Shown here: piece by piece, positions 1 through 8,765 of the stretch
Layout: each line of letters starts with the position of its first letter
Numbering within the stretch: position 1 is the stretch's first letter
Origin: Arthrobacter sp. B0490
GTDB taxonomy: Bacteria; Actinomycetota; Actinomycetes; Actinomycetales; Micrococcaceae
DNA length: 64,000 nucleotides
Assembly: GCF_002929355.1 (NCBI RefSeq)
Contig: NZ_PJIR01000002.1
Coordinates: 248,001-312,000 of the forward strand
Direction: 5' to 3'
Program-made: the position numbers and the translations under genes
The notes under the pieces: generated by a model
Databases searched by the model: none
What the model was told of the DNA's origin: nothing
Seen by the model: the letters and a program-made list of their open reading frames with translations, nothing else

Positions 1-442
1 CTCGTCCGGAACTCGGGCGCCACCGCGGTGGCGGAGGGCATCGGCGACCACGGCTGCGAGTACATGACGGGCGGGCAGGCGCTGATCCTCGGCCGCACCG
101 GCCGCAACTTCGGTGCGGGCATGTCCGGGGGGACGGCCTTCGTGCTCGACCTCGACCGCGCCCGCGTCAACCGGCAGAGCCTCGAGAACGGGGAGCTCCT
201 GCTCGTCGAGCTGGACGCCGAGGACATCGAGATCGTCCGGCAGCTGCTGATCCGCCATGTCGAGGAGACCGAGTCCGCCCTCGCCGAGACCCTGCTCGCG
301 TCCTTCGACGACACCGTCGCACGATTCACGAAGGTCCTGCCGCGCGACTACGCCGCCGTGCTGGACGCCCGCGCCACCGCCGCCGAACAGGGACTCGATC
401 CCGACGGCGAAGAGGCATGGACCAAGATCCTGGAGGTAACCG

Positions 443-450
<8 letters not shown>
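1..450 (+). CDS. gltB: Glutamate synthase large subunit, 3' end (partial)
   Basis: The reading frame is open from base 1 and ends at 450, giving the last 149 residues of a much longer protein (the family is about 1,500 residues). The visible part has the glycine-rich C-terminal domain, with VRNSGA, GDHGCEYMTGG and NFGAGMSGG repeats typical of the beta-helix of the NADPH-dependent glutamate synthase alpha subunit. This subunit releases ammonia from glutamine and makes glutamate from 2-oxoglutarate. The next gene, gltD, starts eight bases before this stop, so the pair is translationally coupled. N-terminal amidotransferase and FMN domains lie outside the window. Confidence 0.95.
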
Positions 451-1900
<1,450 letters not shown>

Positions 1901-1960
1901 TCGGCACCGGCAGCACCCCTGCCACCACCTCCGACATCACCCCGACGACCCCAACACGAC

Positions 1961-1966
1961 TAGGCT
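1961..1966 (+). promoter_or_regulatory. -10 element of pyk, probably leaderless
   Basis: TAGGCT, followed by six bases and then the pyk ATG at 1973. No Shine-Dalgarno sequence is present. A start site at the A of the ATG would give a leaderless mRNA. Confidence 0.65.
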
Positions 1967-1972
1967 AGGTTC

Positions 1973-3463
1973 ATGAGACGCGCAAAAATCGTTGCAACAT
2001 TCGGCCCCGCAATCGCCAGCTACGAGAACACCCTCGCGGTGCTCGAGGCGGGCGTCGACGTTGCCCGGATGAACATGAGCCACGGTGATTACGCCGTGCA
2101 CACCAGCACCTACGAGAACGTCCGTCGTGCGTCGGAGGAGCTCGGCAAGCCCGTGGGCATCTTCGCCGACCTCCAGGGCCCCAAGATCCGCCTCGGCCGC
2201 TTCGCCGACGGCCCCCATGCCCTCTCCCCGGGCGACGTCTTCACCATCACCGTCGAGGACATCGAGGGCACGCAGGAGATCTCCTCCACCACGTTCAAGG
2301 GGCTGCCCCAGGACGTCAGCGTCGGCGACATGCTGCTCATCGACGACGGCAAGGTCTCGCTGCGCGCCACGGCGGTCGACGACGTGAAGGTCACCACCGA
2401 GGTCGTCGTCGGCGGCATGGTGTCCAACAACAAGGGCATCAACCTGCCGGGCGTCGCCGTGAACGTCCCCGCCCTCAGCGACAAGGACGAGGAGGACCTC
2501 CGCTGGGCCATCCGCACCGGTGTCGACATGGTCGCCCTCTCCTTCGTCCGCGACGCCGGCGACGTCAAGCGCGTCCACGAGATCATGGACGAGGAAGGCC
2601 GCCGGGTCCCGGTCATCGCGAAGATCGAGAAGCCGCAGGCCGTGGACGCCCTCGAGGAGATCATCGACGCGTTCGACGCCATCATGGTCGCCCGTGGCGA
2701 CCTCGGCGTGGAGATGCCGCTGCAGGACGTCCCGATCGTGCAGAAGCGCGCCGTCGAGCTCGCCCGCCGCTGGGCCAAGCCCGTCATCGTCGCCACGCAG
2801 GTCCTCGAGTCCATGATCGACAACCCGCGCCCCACGCGCGCCGAGGCCTCGGACTGCGCCAACGCCGTGCTCGACGGCGCGGACGCGGTCATGCTCTCGG
2901 GCGAGACGAGCGTCGGCAAGTACCCCATCGAGACCGTCCGCACCATGGCCGACATCATCGAATCCACCGAACGGCACGGCCTCGAGCGGGTCCCCCCGCT
3001 CGGCAGCAAGCCGAAGACCCGCGGTGGAGCCATCACCCGCGCCGCCGTCGAGATCTCGGACCAGCTCGACGCCAAGTACATCTGCACGTTCACCCAGTCG
3101 GGTGACTCCGCGCGCCGCCTGTCCCGCCTGCGCCCGAGGAAGCCGGTCTTCGCGTTCACCCCGGTGCAGTCCACCCTGAACGCCATGTCCCTCATCTGGG
3201 GCATCCAGCCGAAGCTCGTCGAATTCGTGGAGCACACGGATCAGATGACCGCCCAGGTGGACAAGGTTCTCTTCGAGCAGGGCCTCGTCGAGGTGGACGA
3301 TCTCGTGGTCATCGCCGCCGGTTCCCCTCCCGGACAGGCCGGTTCGACGAACTCCATCAAGGTCCACCGCGTCGGCGACATCACCGACGCCGGACAGCTG
3401 CCCGACGGCCACACGTCGTACATCAAGGAAGGCGTGGGCCCCTGGCCCCTCAAGAAGAAGTAG
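1973..3463 (+). CDS. pyk: Pyruvate kinase
   Basis: 496 residues. Converts phosphoenolpyruvate and ADP to pyruvate and ATP, the last step of glycolysis. Visible signatures: MNMSHG near residue 31 (substrate and K+ site), the pyruvate kinase signature KIEKPQ near 219 with the catalytic lysine, and VARGDLGVEMP with the metal-binding acidic residues. The C-terminal allosteric domain is complete, and there is no extra PEP-utilising domain. It is transcribed alone, with its own -10 box before it and a strong terminator after it. The ATG start fits the leaderless promoter and the usual MRRAKIV N-terminus. Confidence 0.98.
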   Translation: MRRAKIVATFGPAIASYENTLAVLEAGVDVARMNMSHGDYAVHTSTYENVRRASEELGKPVGIFADLQGPKIRLGRFADGPHALSPGDVFTITVEDIEGTQEISSTTFKGLPQDVSVGDMLLIDDGKVSLRATAVDDVKVTTEVVVGGMVSNNKGINLPGVAVNVPALSDKDEEDLRWAIRTGVDMVALSFVRDAGDVKRVHEIMDEEGRRVPVIAKIEKPQAVDALEEIIDAFDAIMVARGDLGVEMPLQDVPIVQKRAVELARRWAKPVIVATQVLESMIDNPRPTRAEASDCANAVLDGADAVMLSGETSVGKYPIETVRTMADIIESTERHGLERVPPLGSKPKTRGGAITRAAVEISDQLDAKYICTFTQSGDSARRLSRLRPRKPVFAFTPVQSTLNAMSLIWGIQPKLVEFVEHTDQMTAQVDKVLFEQGLVEVDDLVVIAAGSPPGQAGSTNSIKVHRVGDITDAGQLPDGHTSYIKEGVGPWPLKKK

Positions 3464-3471
3464 CCCGATCC

Positions 3472-3514
3472 GACGAAAGGACCCCCACCCTTCCCGGGTG
3501 GGGGTCCTTTCGTC
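3472..3514. terminator. Bidirectional terminator between pyk and the ANTAR regulator
   Basis: A perfect 19-bp inverted repeat: left arm GACGAAAGGACCCCCACCC (3472-3490), a five-base loop, and the exact complement at 3496-3514. Read on the plus strand the right arm ends in CCTTTCGTC. Lying between two convergent genes, it can stop transcription from both sides. Confidence 0.93.
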
Positions 3515-3548
3515 GTCCTGCCCGGGTCGGGTTCGCCGACCCGGCCTC

Positions 3549-4151
3549 TCAGTTGACCTGGTTGATGATCGTCTCGGCGACCTCGCGCATGCTCAGGCGC
3601 CGATCCATGGAGGTCTTCTGGATCCAGCGGAAGGCCTCGGGCTCGGTGAGGCCCATCTTGGTGGTGAGCAGGCTCTTGGCGCGCTCCACGAGCTTGCGGG
3701 TGGCGAACTGCTCCTGGAGGTCGGAGACCTCGGCCTCCAGCGCCTTGATCTCCTCATGGCGTGACATCGCGATCTCGATGGCAGGGATGAGGTCGGCAGG
3801 CGTGAACGGCTTGACCACGTAGGCCATCGCCCCGGCGTCGCGCGCGCGCTCGATGAGTTCCTTCTGGCTGAAGGCGGTGAGCAGGACCACGGGGGCGATC
3901 CGTGCCTTGACGATCTGCTCGGCAGCCGTGATGCCGTCCATGACCGGCATCTTCACGTCCATGAGCACGAGGTCCGGCTTGTGTTCCTGGGCGAGCGCCA
4001 CGGCCTTCTCGCCGTTGTCGGCCTCGGCCACGACCTCGTAGCCTTCCCCCCGCAGGATCTCGATGATGTCGAGTCGGATGAGCGTCTCGTCCTCGGCCAC
4101 GATGACCCGGCGTGCGGGCCCGACGGGCGTGGATTCGGTGGATTCAGACAC
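3549..4151 (-). CDS. AmiR/NasT-type response regulator with ANTAR RNA-binding domain (PdtaR-like)
   Basis: 200 residues from a GTG at 4151. The frame opens at 4199, but AAGGAG five bases before the GTG decides the start. Receiver domain at 14-125 with acidic pocket E20/D21, phospho-acceptor D65, T92 and K114. A short coiled linker then leads to an ANTAR domain at about 143-198 (VERAKSLLTTKMGLTEPEAF). ANTAR proteins bind paired hairpins in nascent RNA and act as antiterminators; the closest known relative by layout is mycobacterial PdtaR, partner of the kinase PdtaS. No kinase gene is nearby. The pyk neighbourhood is conserved in actinobacteria. Confidence 0.93.
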   Translation of the reverse strand: MSESTESTPVGPARRVIVAEDETLIRLDIIEILRGEGYEVVAEADNGEKAVALAQEHKPDLVLMDVKMPVMDGITAAEQIVKARIAPVVLLTAFSQKELIERARDAGAMAYVVKPFTPADLIPAIEIAMSRHEEIKALEAEVSDLQEQFATRKLVERAKSLLTTKMGLTEPEAFRWIQKTSMDRRLSMREVAETIINQVN

Positions 4152-4217
4152 TGTTGCTCCTTGATCACGGTGGCGTTCTGGTGGGTCCGCGGAGCGCATG
4201 CCCGCGTACCCGGAAAC

Positions 4218-4223
4218 AGCCTA
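4218..4223 (-). promoter_or_regulatory. Candidate -10 element for the ANTAR regulator
   Basis: TAGGCT on the minus strand, about 65 bases before the GTG. This gene has a real Shine-Dalgarno, so a leadered transcript of roughly 60 bases is expected. No convincing -35 was seen. Confidence 0.45.
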
Positions 4224-4296
4224 TCGGCATGTAGAGTGGATTCGCGCACCGGCGGTGGACGAAGTCAGCCTGCCACCCCAGGTCCGGGCGCGGACG

Positions 4297-4378
4297 GCCC
4301 GAATGGCGGAATTGGCAGACGCGCTGCACTCAAAATGCAGTATCGAGAGGTGTGTGGGTTCGAGTCCCACTTCGGGCA
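4297..4378 (+). tRNA. tRNA-Leu (anticodon CAA)
   Basis: An 82-base cloverleaf. Acceptor stem GCCCGAA (4297-4303) pairs with TTCGGGC (4371-4377), with discriminator A at 4378. Anticodon stem CTGCA/TGCAG encloses the seven-base loop CTCAAAA, so the anticodon is CAA (4331-4333), reading UUG. The variable arm is 13 bases and the T arm is GTGGG-TTCGAGT-CCCAC. The 3' CCA is not encoded. A TAGAGT hexamer at 4232-4237 could be its -10 box. Confidence 0.96.
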
Positions 4379-4380
4379 CA

Positions 4381-4752
4381 GCGCATCCACGGATCGGGAG
4401 TCGTCCGGCGGACGATCTGTCCTCGCGGCGGGACGTGCGCCTCGACACGCCGATCCCGGGGTCATGATGGCCCTCCGCCCCTTCTCTCATCGCCGGTGGT
4501 CGTCTACCATTGGGGGTCCACCGCGAGACGGTGTTGGGATGGCTCAGCTGGGGAGCCGCAGTCCGCAAGTGAAGATCGCAACTGCAGGCAGCGGGGACGA
4601 GGAATTCGGGGAAGACGCCCGGATTGGTTGTGGGTCGCCGGGTCTGCTCTGGGCATAAACGGGCGGCAACGCCGGACGACCGCCCGCGGCGTGCCGAACA
4701 CGGCACACACCCATCCTCATCCTCAGCCCGGCATGCGTGGAAGAAAGCCATC
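4381..4752 (+). promoter_or_regulatory. Long intergenic leader with several hairpins upstream of the secreted protein gene
   Basis: This 372-base gap has no convincing gene. A TACCAT hexamer at 4505-4510 could start a leader of about 235 bases. That leader can fold into several hairpins: GGCTC/GAGCC around 4551-4567, GCAGT/ACTGC around 4558-4585, CGGGCGG/CCGCCCG at 4660-4686, and GTGCCG-AACA-CGGCAC at 4691-4706. It could be a cis-acting RNA element, but I cannot match it to a known riboswitch class. Confidence 0.35.
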
Positions 4753-5184
4753 ATGAAAAACTCTCTTAGTTGGCGTCTGTTCGTCCTTGTCGCAGGAACC
4801 CTGCTCGCCCTTCTGGCAGGTATGGGCCTGGCCGCACCGGCCGTCGCCTCGCCTGTCCAGGTCGCGACCTCCGGGAACCACTACGACCGGGGGGCGGATT
4901 TGTATCTCGAGGCGAAGGGCGAGGGCAGACACGTCGATCTGAAGGTCCGCGGCGAGAACTACGACGCCAAGTGGGTCTATGTGAAAGTCGTCCAGATCAA
5001 TCATCACGGCCGGGAACGAGTGATCGACCATCGCGAGGTACGGACGGACAAGGACGACGACTTCAGGTACCAGATCAGGAACGCCTCGTGTGGCTACGAG
5101 TATAAGGCCATCAGCTACAGCAAGAAGGATGGCTGGGAGCAGAGTGGGAGGGTCTGGATCAAGTGCGATAGGGACCGTCACTAG
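4753..5184 (+). CDS. Small secreted protein of unknown function
   Basis: 143 residues from the ATG at 4753. A clear Sec signal peptide fills the first 33 or so residues: positive MKNSLSWR start, a hydrophobic stretch, and a likely cleavage after APAVA. The mature part is charged and rich in D, K, R and Y (GNHYDRGADLYLEAKGEG; later RVWIKCDRDRH), with only two cysteines (NASCGYEY and WIKCD), which could form one disulfide after export. No further membrane segment follows. Codon use is less GC-biased than in neighbours (TTG, TAT and AAA codons), which may mean recent acquisition at the tRNA-Leu site. I do not recognise the family. Confidence 0.75.
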   Translation: MKNSLSWRLFVLVAGTLLALLAGMGLAAPAVASPVQVATSGNHYDRGADLYLEAKGEGRHVDLKVRGENYDAKWVYVKVVQINHHGRERVIDHREVRTDKDDDFRYQIRNASCGYEYKAISYSKKDGWEQSGRVWIKCDRDRH

Positions 5185-5255
5185 GCTTCCAGCCAGCACG
5201 CGTTCCCTGTGATGGGCTCGCAACGATGGGCCCCCTCGGCCTGAAAGGCATTCTC

Positions 5256-5303
5256 GACCCGGCAGGGGATCGGTCCCGTACAGGACCCGAGCCCTGCCGG
5301 GTC
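5256..5303. terminator. Terminator-like hairpin between convergent genes
   Basis: GACCCGGCAGGG (5256-5267) pairs with CCCTGCCGGGTC (5292-5303). An inner GGTCC/GGACC pair (5272-5276 with 5283-5287) extends the stem. It sits between the secreted protein gene and the convergent orphan gene, so it probably serves both. Confidence 0.7.
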
Positions 5304-5333
5304 ATCTCATGGGACGGTCGGTCCCGGGTCCGG

Positions 5334-5573
5334 CTACTGCGTGGTGCGTCGGGCGGCGGCGCCGTGGCGCTCGGACACCAGTTCGCGTAGGGCGATGGAG
5401 ACCAGGTCGCGCTGTCCCTCGCGCAGCTGGACCTCCGCGACCGTGTACAGCATCAGTTGTTCCTCGCTCTCCTCCCCGCCCAGGGAGAAGTAGCGCAGCC
5501 ACACCTCCGACAGGTGCAGATCCTCCTCGATCATGATCTGCGTGAGTTGTTCCCTTTGGGTGTGGGCGTCCAT
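5334..5573 (-). CDS. Small orphan protein, paralogue of the 16478-17014 product
   Basis: 79 residues from the ATG at 5573. GAGGA lies about seven bases upstream and excludes the longer open frame to 5879, which is antisense to the next gene. Predicted soluble and helical, without signal peptide or membrane segment. Its middle (LSEVWLRYFSLGGEESEEQL, then REGQRDLVSIALREL) aligns with a block in the protein at 16478-17014 (GELWLHYFGLAGDAGEYEV, then PPLQRDLLAHAANEL). The shared pattern is a WL-x-YF-x-L core, an acidic stretch and a QRDL helix. Function unknown; the paralogue lies directly behind a GAF-ANTAR regulator gene. Confidence 0.75.
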   Translation of the reverse strand: MDAHTQREQLTQIMIEEDLHLSEVWLRYFSLGGEESEEQLMLYTVAEVQLREGQRDLVSIALRELVSERHGAAARRTTQ

Positions 5574-5760
5574 GGTCCGTTCCTCAGCTCTCCGGGTGAC
5601 ATCCTGTTCCAACCTTCCTCCTTCACCGAGGTCGGAGGGTCGACGCCGGGTGCGGGAAATTTCTCCCCGTTCCGCCGCGAGGAGGGTGTGACGCTCCTCC
5701 GCTGCGTCGCCGGTCCTTCCCGGGGAGCCGCAGCACCGTTGCGGTGCAGCGCGGTCGGGG

Positions 5761-5766
5761 TACATT
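5761..5766 (+). promoter_or_regulatory. -10 element of the LigD-type polymerase gene, probably leaderless
   Basis: TACATT followed by six bases and then ATG at 5773; no Shine-Dalgarno sequence. Confidence 0.55.
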
Positions 5767-5772
5767 GGGCGC

Positions 5773-6795
5773 ATGGCCAGCGAAGCGATGATCCTCGACG
5801 TCGACTCACCGGACGGTCCCCGGCCTGTCCGCTTGTCCAGCCCGTCCCGTGTCCTCTGGCCCCAGGCGGGCCTGACCAAGCTCGACCTCGCGCGCTACCT
5901 CATCGACGTCGCTCCCGCCTTCCTGACTGCCAACGGCGACCGGCCGGTGTCGCTGCAGCGATTCGGCGGCGACGTGGACGGCGACCACTTCTTCAGCAAG
6001 AACCCGCCCAAGGGCGTACCGGACTACGTGCGCAGTGTGCCCGTCACCTACCCCAGTGGCCGCTCCCACCCCCAGCTGGTGCTGGACGAGCCGGCCGCGG
6101 CGGTGTGGGCCATCCAGATGAACACCGTCGTCTTCCACCCCTGGGCGTCCCGCGCGGGCGCCCCGGACCTGCCCGACGAGTTGCGGATCGACCTCGACCC
6201 GCAGCCGGGCACGACCTTCGCGGACGTCGTCGCGGCGGCCCACGAGCTCCGTTCCGTCCTCGGCGACGCCGGGCTTGCGAGCTTCGTGAAGACGTCGGGC
6301 AACCGCGGTCTGCACGTCTTCTCGCCCGTCGAACCCGTCCACGAGTTCCTCGAGGTCCGTCGCGCGGTCATCGCCGCCGCCCGGGAGCTGGAGCGCAGGA
6401 TGCCGGATCGCGTGACGACCGCGTGGTGGAAGGAGGAGCGCGGCGAGCGCATCTTCGTGGATTACAACCAGGCGAACCGCGACCGCACCATGGCCGGAGC
6501 GTACAGTCCGAGGGCGCTCCCGCACGCTCCCGTGTCCTGCCCCGTCACGTGGGACGAACTGGACGGCGTCGACCCTGCCGCCTTCACGATCGCGACCGTG
6601 CCCGAGCGGCTGCGCACGGTCGGCGATCCCTGGGAGCACCTCCACGACGAACCGGGAAGCATCGACGTGCTGCGCTCGTGGTGGGGCCGTGACGTCGCGA
6701 ACGGCCTCGGGGAGCTGCCCTTCCCGCCGGACTTCCCGAAGATGCCCGGCGAACCGATGCGGGTGCAGCCCAGCCGCGCACGCAACCGCACCTGA
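5773..6795 (+). CDS. LigD-type DNA repair polymerase (primase-polymerase domain only)
   Basis: 340 residues, the size of a stand-alone LigD polymerase domain of the archaeo-eukaryotic primase superfamily. These enzymes add ribo- or deoxynucleotides at DNA ends during Ku-dependent end joining. Visible: SRVLWPQAGLTK at the N-terminus, the phosphate-binding FFSKNPPKG loop at about 73-81, the catalytic DLD pair D140/D142 in LRIDLDPQPG, KTSGNRGLHVF with H181, and IFVDYNQANRDRT with the third carboxylate. No ligase or nuclease domain is attached, and neither Ku nor a ligase lies in the window. The start is set by the leaderless promoter. Confidence 0.93.
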   Translation: MASEAMILDVDSPDGPRPVRLSSPSRVLWPQAGLTKLDLARYLIDVAPAFLTANGDRPVSLQRFGGDVDGDHFFSKNPPKGVPDYVRSVPVTYPSGRSHPQLVLDEPAAAVWAIQMNTVVFHPWASRAGAPDLPDELRIDLDPQPGTTFADVVAAAHELRSVLGDAGLASFVKTSGNRGLHVFSPVEPVHEFLEVRRAVIAAARELERRMPDRVTTAWWKEERGERIFVDYNQANRDRTMAGAYSPRALPHAPVSCPVTWDELDGVDPAAFTIATVPERLRTVGDPWEHLHDEPGSIDVLRSWWGRDVANGLGELPFPPDFPKMPGEPMRVQPSRARNRT

Positions 6796-6838
6796 ACCCC
6801 GCCGTCCTCCGCGCTGTCAACACACGCCGCGACCTGAA

Positions 6839-7318
6839 GTGCACGGCTGCCGGGAGACCCGGAAGAGCGCGCTGTCAGCCACCGTCCTGCCCGCCGATGC
6901 GCCTGAGGACGTCGAGGGCCCGCGTACCCGACTGGCCGAGGCCCCCGTGACCTCCGCGCTCGCCACGGTCTCGGACCCGGAGGGCGGGCTGACGCTCGCC
7001 CTCGAGATCATCACCGTGGCGACGCCGGAGGGCCAGGACCTGGAGCTCCGGCCGGCGTCGACCGTGATCGAGGAGTGGGCTGCCGCGGCCGCCGGTGGGG
7101 AGTCGCCCGAGGTCGTGGGGCTCGTCGAACAGTACGCCGGTGGGGCGGTCCCGGGCGGCACGAGCGAGCTCCTGATGCTCGGCGCGTTCTCCGACCTACC
7201 GGACACCGCGCGGACCGTCACGGTGCGGCCGACGGGCGGCGAAGAGCCGGTGGAGGCGACGGTCCGGCCCGAGTCCCGGCCCGGCGTCCGACCGCTCGCG
7301 GCACGTGCTCCGGAGTAA
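6839..7318 (+). CDS. Hypothetical protein
   Basis: About 159 residues if it starts at the GTG at 6839, the first start after the preceding stop; GTG at 6949 is a shorter alternative. Third positions are almost all G or C and the product is acidic with ordinary composition (ALATVSDPEGGLTLALEII, then SELLMLGAFSDLPDTA), which supports coding. The opposite-strand frame gives a serine-rich shadow. No signal peptide, membrane segment or known motif is visible. Its TAA stop is part of the -10 element of the next gene, so the two overlap functionally without being an operon. Confidence 0.5.
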   Translation: MHGCRETRKSALSATVLPADAPEDVEGPRTRLAEAPVTSALATVSDPEGGLTLALEIITVATPEGQDLELRPASTVIEEWAAAAAGGESPEVVGLVEQYAGGAVPGGTSELLMLGAFSDLPDTARTVTVRPTGGEEPVEATVRPESRPGVRPLAARAPE

Positions 7319-7321
7319 ACT
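7316..7321 (+). promoter_or_regulatory. -10 element of the receiver protein gene, overlapping the upstream stop codon
   Basis: TAAACT, whose first three bases are the stop of the preceding gene. Seven bases then separate it from the ATG at 7329. Consistent with a leaderless transcript. Confidence 0.6.
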
Positions 7322-7328
7322 TGGGCCC

Positions 7329-7712
7329 ATGCCGAGCTCCGAGCAATCCCGCACCGCGGTCGTCATCGAGGACGATGACGACGTCCGCGATCTGCTGCAC
7401 ACCGTGCTGACCGGGACGGGGTTCAGGGTGCACACTGCGCCTGCGGGGCTTGCCGGCGTGGAGATGGTGCGGCGCCTGATGCCGGACGTCGTCACGCTCG
7501 ATGTGGGGCTGCCGGACATCGACGGCTTCGAGGTGGCCGAGAGGATCCGGCGCTTCTCCACGACCTTCATCGTGATGCTGACGGCACGGGCCGACCCGTC
7601 CGACGAGCAACGGGGATTCGACGCCGGGGCGGACCGCTACCTGCGCAAGCCCTTCCGGCCCGCCGACCTCCGGCGGCACATCCAGGAAGGGACCACGACG
7701 GCGGACGCCTGA
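7329..7712 (+). CDS. Single-domain response regulator (receiver only)
   Basis: 127 residues that form one CheY-like receiver domain. Acidic pocket D15/D16, phosphorylation site D58 in TLDVGLPDIDG, T85 in MLTARAD and K107 in LRKPF are all present, so it should be phosphorylatable. There is no output domain; the 14-residue tail is too short. It may shuttle phosphate or bind a partner directly. No histidine kinase lies next to it. The start at 7329 is set by the -10 element seven bases upstream. Confidence 0.9.
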   Translation: MPSSEQSRTAVVIEDDDDVRDLLHTVLTGTGFRVHTAPAGLAGVEMVRRLMPDVVTLDVGLPDIDGFEVAERIRRFSTTFIVMLTARADPSDEQRGFDAGADRYLRKPFRPADLRRHIQEGTTTADA

Positions 7713-7768
7713 CCGCCCGCGGTACGGATGCCTGTCTCCTTGGGGTCACGATCCGGTGGGGCTGCGCC

Positions 7769-8260
7769 TCAGTGGGAGCGGGCGCCCGCATCGGTCTCGA
7801 GGACGGGCGCGTTGACCGCGTCGGAGGCGAGCCCCGTCACCAGCGCGTACACCCCCTTGTGCAGGTAGTCGATCCCCTTCTCGCTCACGGGCCACAGTCG
7901 CGGGGCAGCGCCTGCCCCGGTCGCGTTCTCGAGCGTCTGGTCGAACGCGAGGCGGACGACGGCGTGAGCTGCCGTCGCGGAGGTGCCTCGGATGCCCGTC
8001 ACGGACCAGATCCCGCGGAGAGCTCCGAGGGTCGCACCGGTCAGCCAGTGCATCACGCGGTTCCAGCCCGGGTACAGGTCTGCGTTGCCCGTCGGCCTAC
8101 CGACGAGGGCACGCAGCGTCCGCCCGGGGACGTGCGAGTCGGGCCGGTGCGTCAGGCGCTGCTCCGCGTGTTCCGCCACGGTCATGGCGGCGGTCCCGAC
8201 GAGGCCGGCTGCCGCACCCCGCAGGGCTGCCTGCAGGAGGGCCGAACGGCGCCCCGCCAT
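7769..8260 (-). CDS. Hypothetical protein, possibly membrane-associated
   Basis: 163 residues. The N-terminal third has a moderately hydrophobic, Ala/Gly-rich segment (ALRGAAAGLVGTAAMTVAEH), and others occur around WLTGATLGALRGIWSV and YALVTGLASDAV. It may be a small inner-membrane protein or a membrane-bound helical protein. No catalytic motif is recognised. The ATG overlaps the stop of the upstream lipoprotein gene by one base (TGATG), so the two are translationally coupled and probably work together. Confidence 0.7.
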   Translation of the reverse strand: MAGRRSALLQAALRGAAAGLVGTAAMTVAEHAEQRLTHRPDSHVPGRTLRALVGRPTGNADLYPGWNRVMHWLTGATLGALRGIWSVTGIRGTSATAAHAVVRLAFDQTLENATGAGAAPRLWPVSEKGIDYLHKGVYALVTGLASDAVNAPVLETDAGARSH

Positions 8261-8439
8261 CAGTCGTCGTCCTCGCGGGCGTCGTCGTCGACGTCCGTGT
8301 CGACCCCGTTGTTGTCGTCGTTGTTCCCGGTGTCGGTGCCGGGATCGTCGCTGTCCTGGTTACCCAGGTCGCAGCCGCCGAGGAAGAGGGCGCCGGCCGC
8401 GAGGAGGGCGGCGACGGTCTTCAGCTTCTTGTCGGCCAT
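8260..8439 (-). CDS. Very small acidic lipoprotein
   Basis: 59 residues from the ATG at 8439. The first 23 residues are a lipoprotein signal, MADKKLKTVA then ALLAAGALFLGGC, with the lipobox cysteine at 23. The remaining 36 residues are almost only D, N, G and T (GNNDDNNGVDTDVDDDARE), a low-complexity acidic tail that should lie outside the membrane. Such tails can bind cations, but this is only inference. A longer in-frame start near 8622 would bury the signal peptide and is rejected. Coupled by a one-base overlap to the next gene. Confidence 0.75.
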   Translation of the reverse strand: MADKKLKTVAALLAAGALFLGGCDLGNQDSDDPGTDTGNNDDNNGVDTDVDDDAREDDD

Positions 8440-8491
8440 GGTGTCCGTCCTCCGGTGATCGGTCGTGGTGCGCCGCTTCCGGCGCTCCGCT

Positions 8492-8765
8492 TCACGGTAG
8501 GCAGGGCGCCGAAGCGAGGGCAACCCGCCGGCCCGTCCCGGCGGAACTTGCAATCCCTTCATCCGCCCTTCTGGTGCGGTGTCCCGATCGTGTCCTGTTC
8601 CGGCTTTCCTGGGGCAGGACACCGTAGCGCTTCATCAGCCAGTCGAGGTCGTCCTGCAGGCCGGCCTTCCAGGCCTCCCACGTGTGACCGCCGGGCACCG
8701 TCTGCAGCTGCACGTCGATGCCGGCCTTCTGCAGCGCGGCGGCCACCTCCTCGCCCTGCGGCCGG
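8492..8765 (-). pseudogene. C-terminal remnant of an alpha/beta-hydrolase-fold esterase
   Basis: The minus-strand frame encodes about 50 residues (EEVAAALQKAGIDVQLQTV, then PGGHTWEAWKAGLQDDLDWL) that look like the end of a PF00756-type esterase, including the histidine of the catalytic triad in GGHTWEAW. The nucleophile serine and acidic residue, normally about 100-200 residues upstream, are missing: the similarity begins right where the thioesterase gene ends at 8766. Past KRYGVLPQ the frame runs on into unrelated sequence. I read it as a truncated gene left by a deletion; a functional peptide is unlikely. Confidence 0.65.

Noticed and set aside
4505..4752. Cyclic-di-AMP (ydaO) riboswitch upstream of the secreted protein
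   Set aside because: GGGGAGCC and GTGAAG are reminiscent, but the invariant GTCAGCTAACC-type block and the overall order are missing. Kept only as an unassigned leader.
7772..8627. Plus-strand frames across the lipoprotein and hypothetical gene pair
   Set aside because: The minus strand gives a proper lipobox and a coupled start; the plus-strand products are Arg/Pro-rich shadows.
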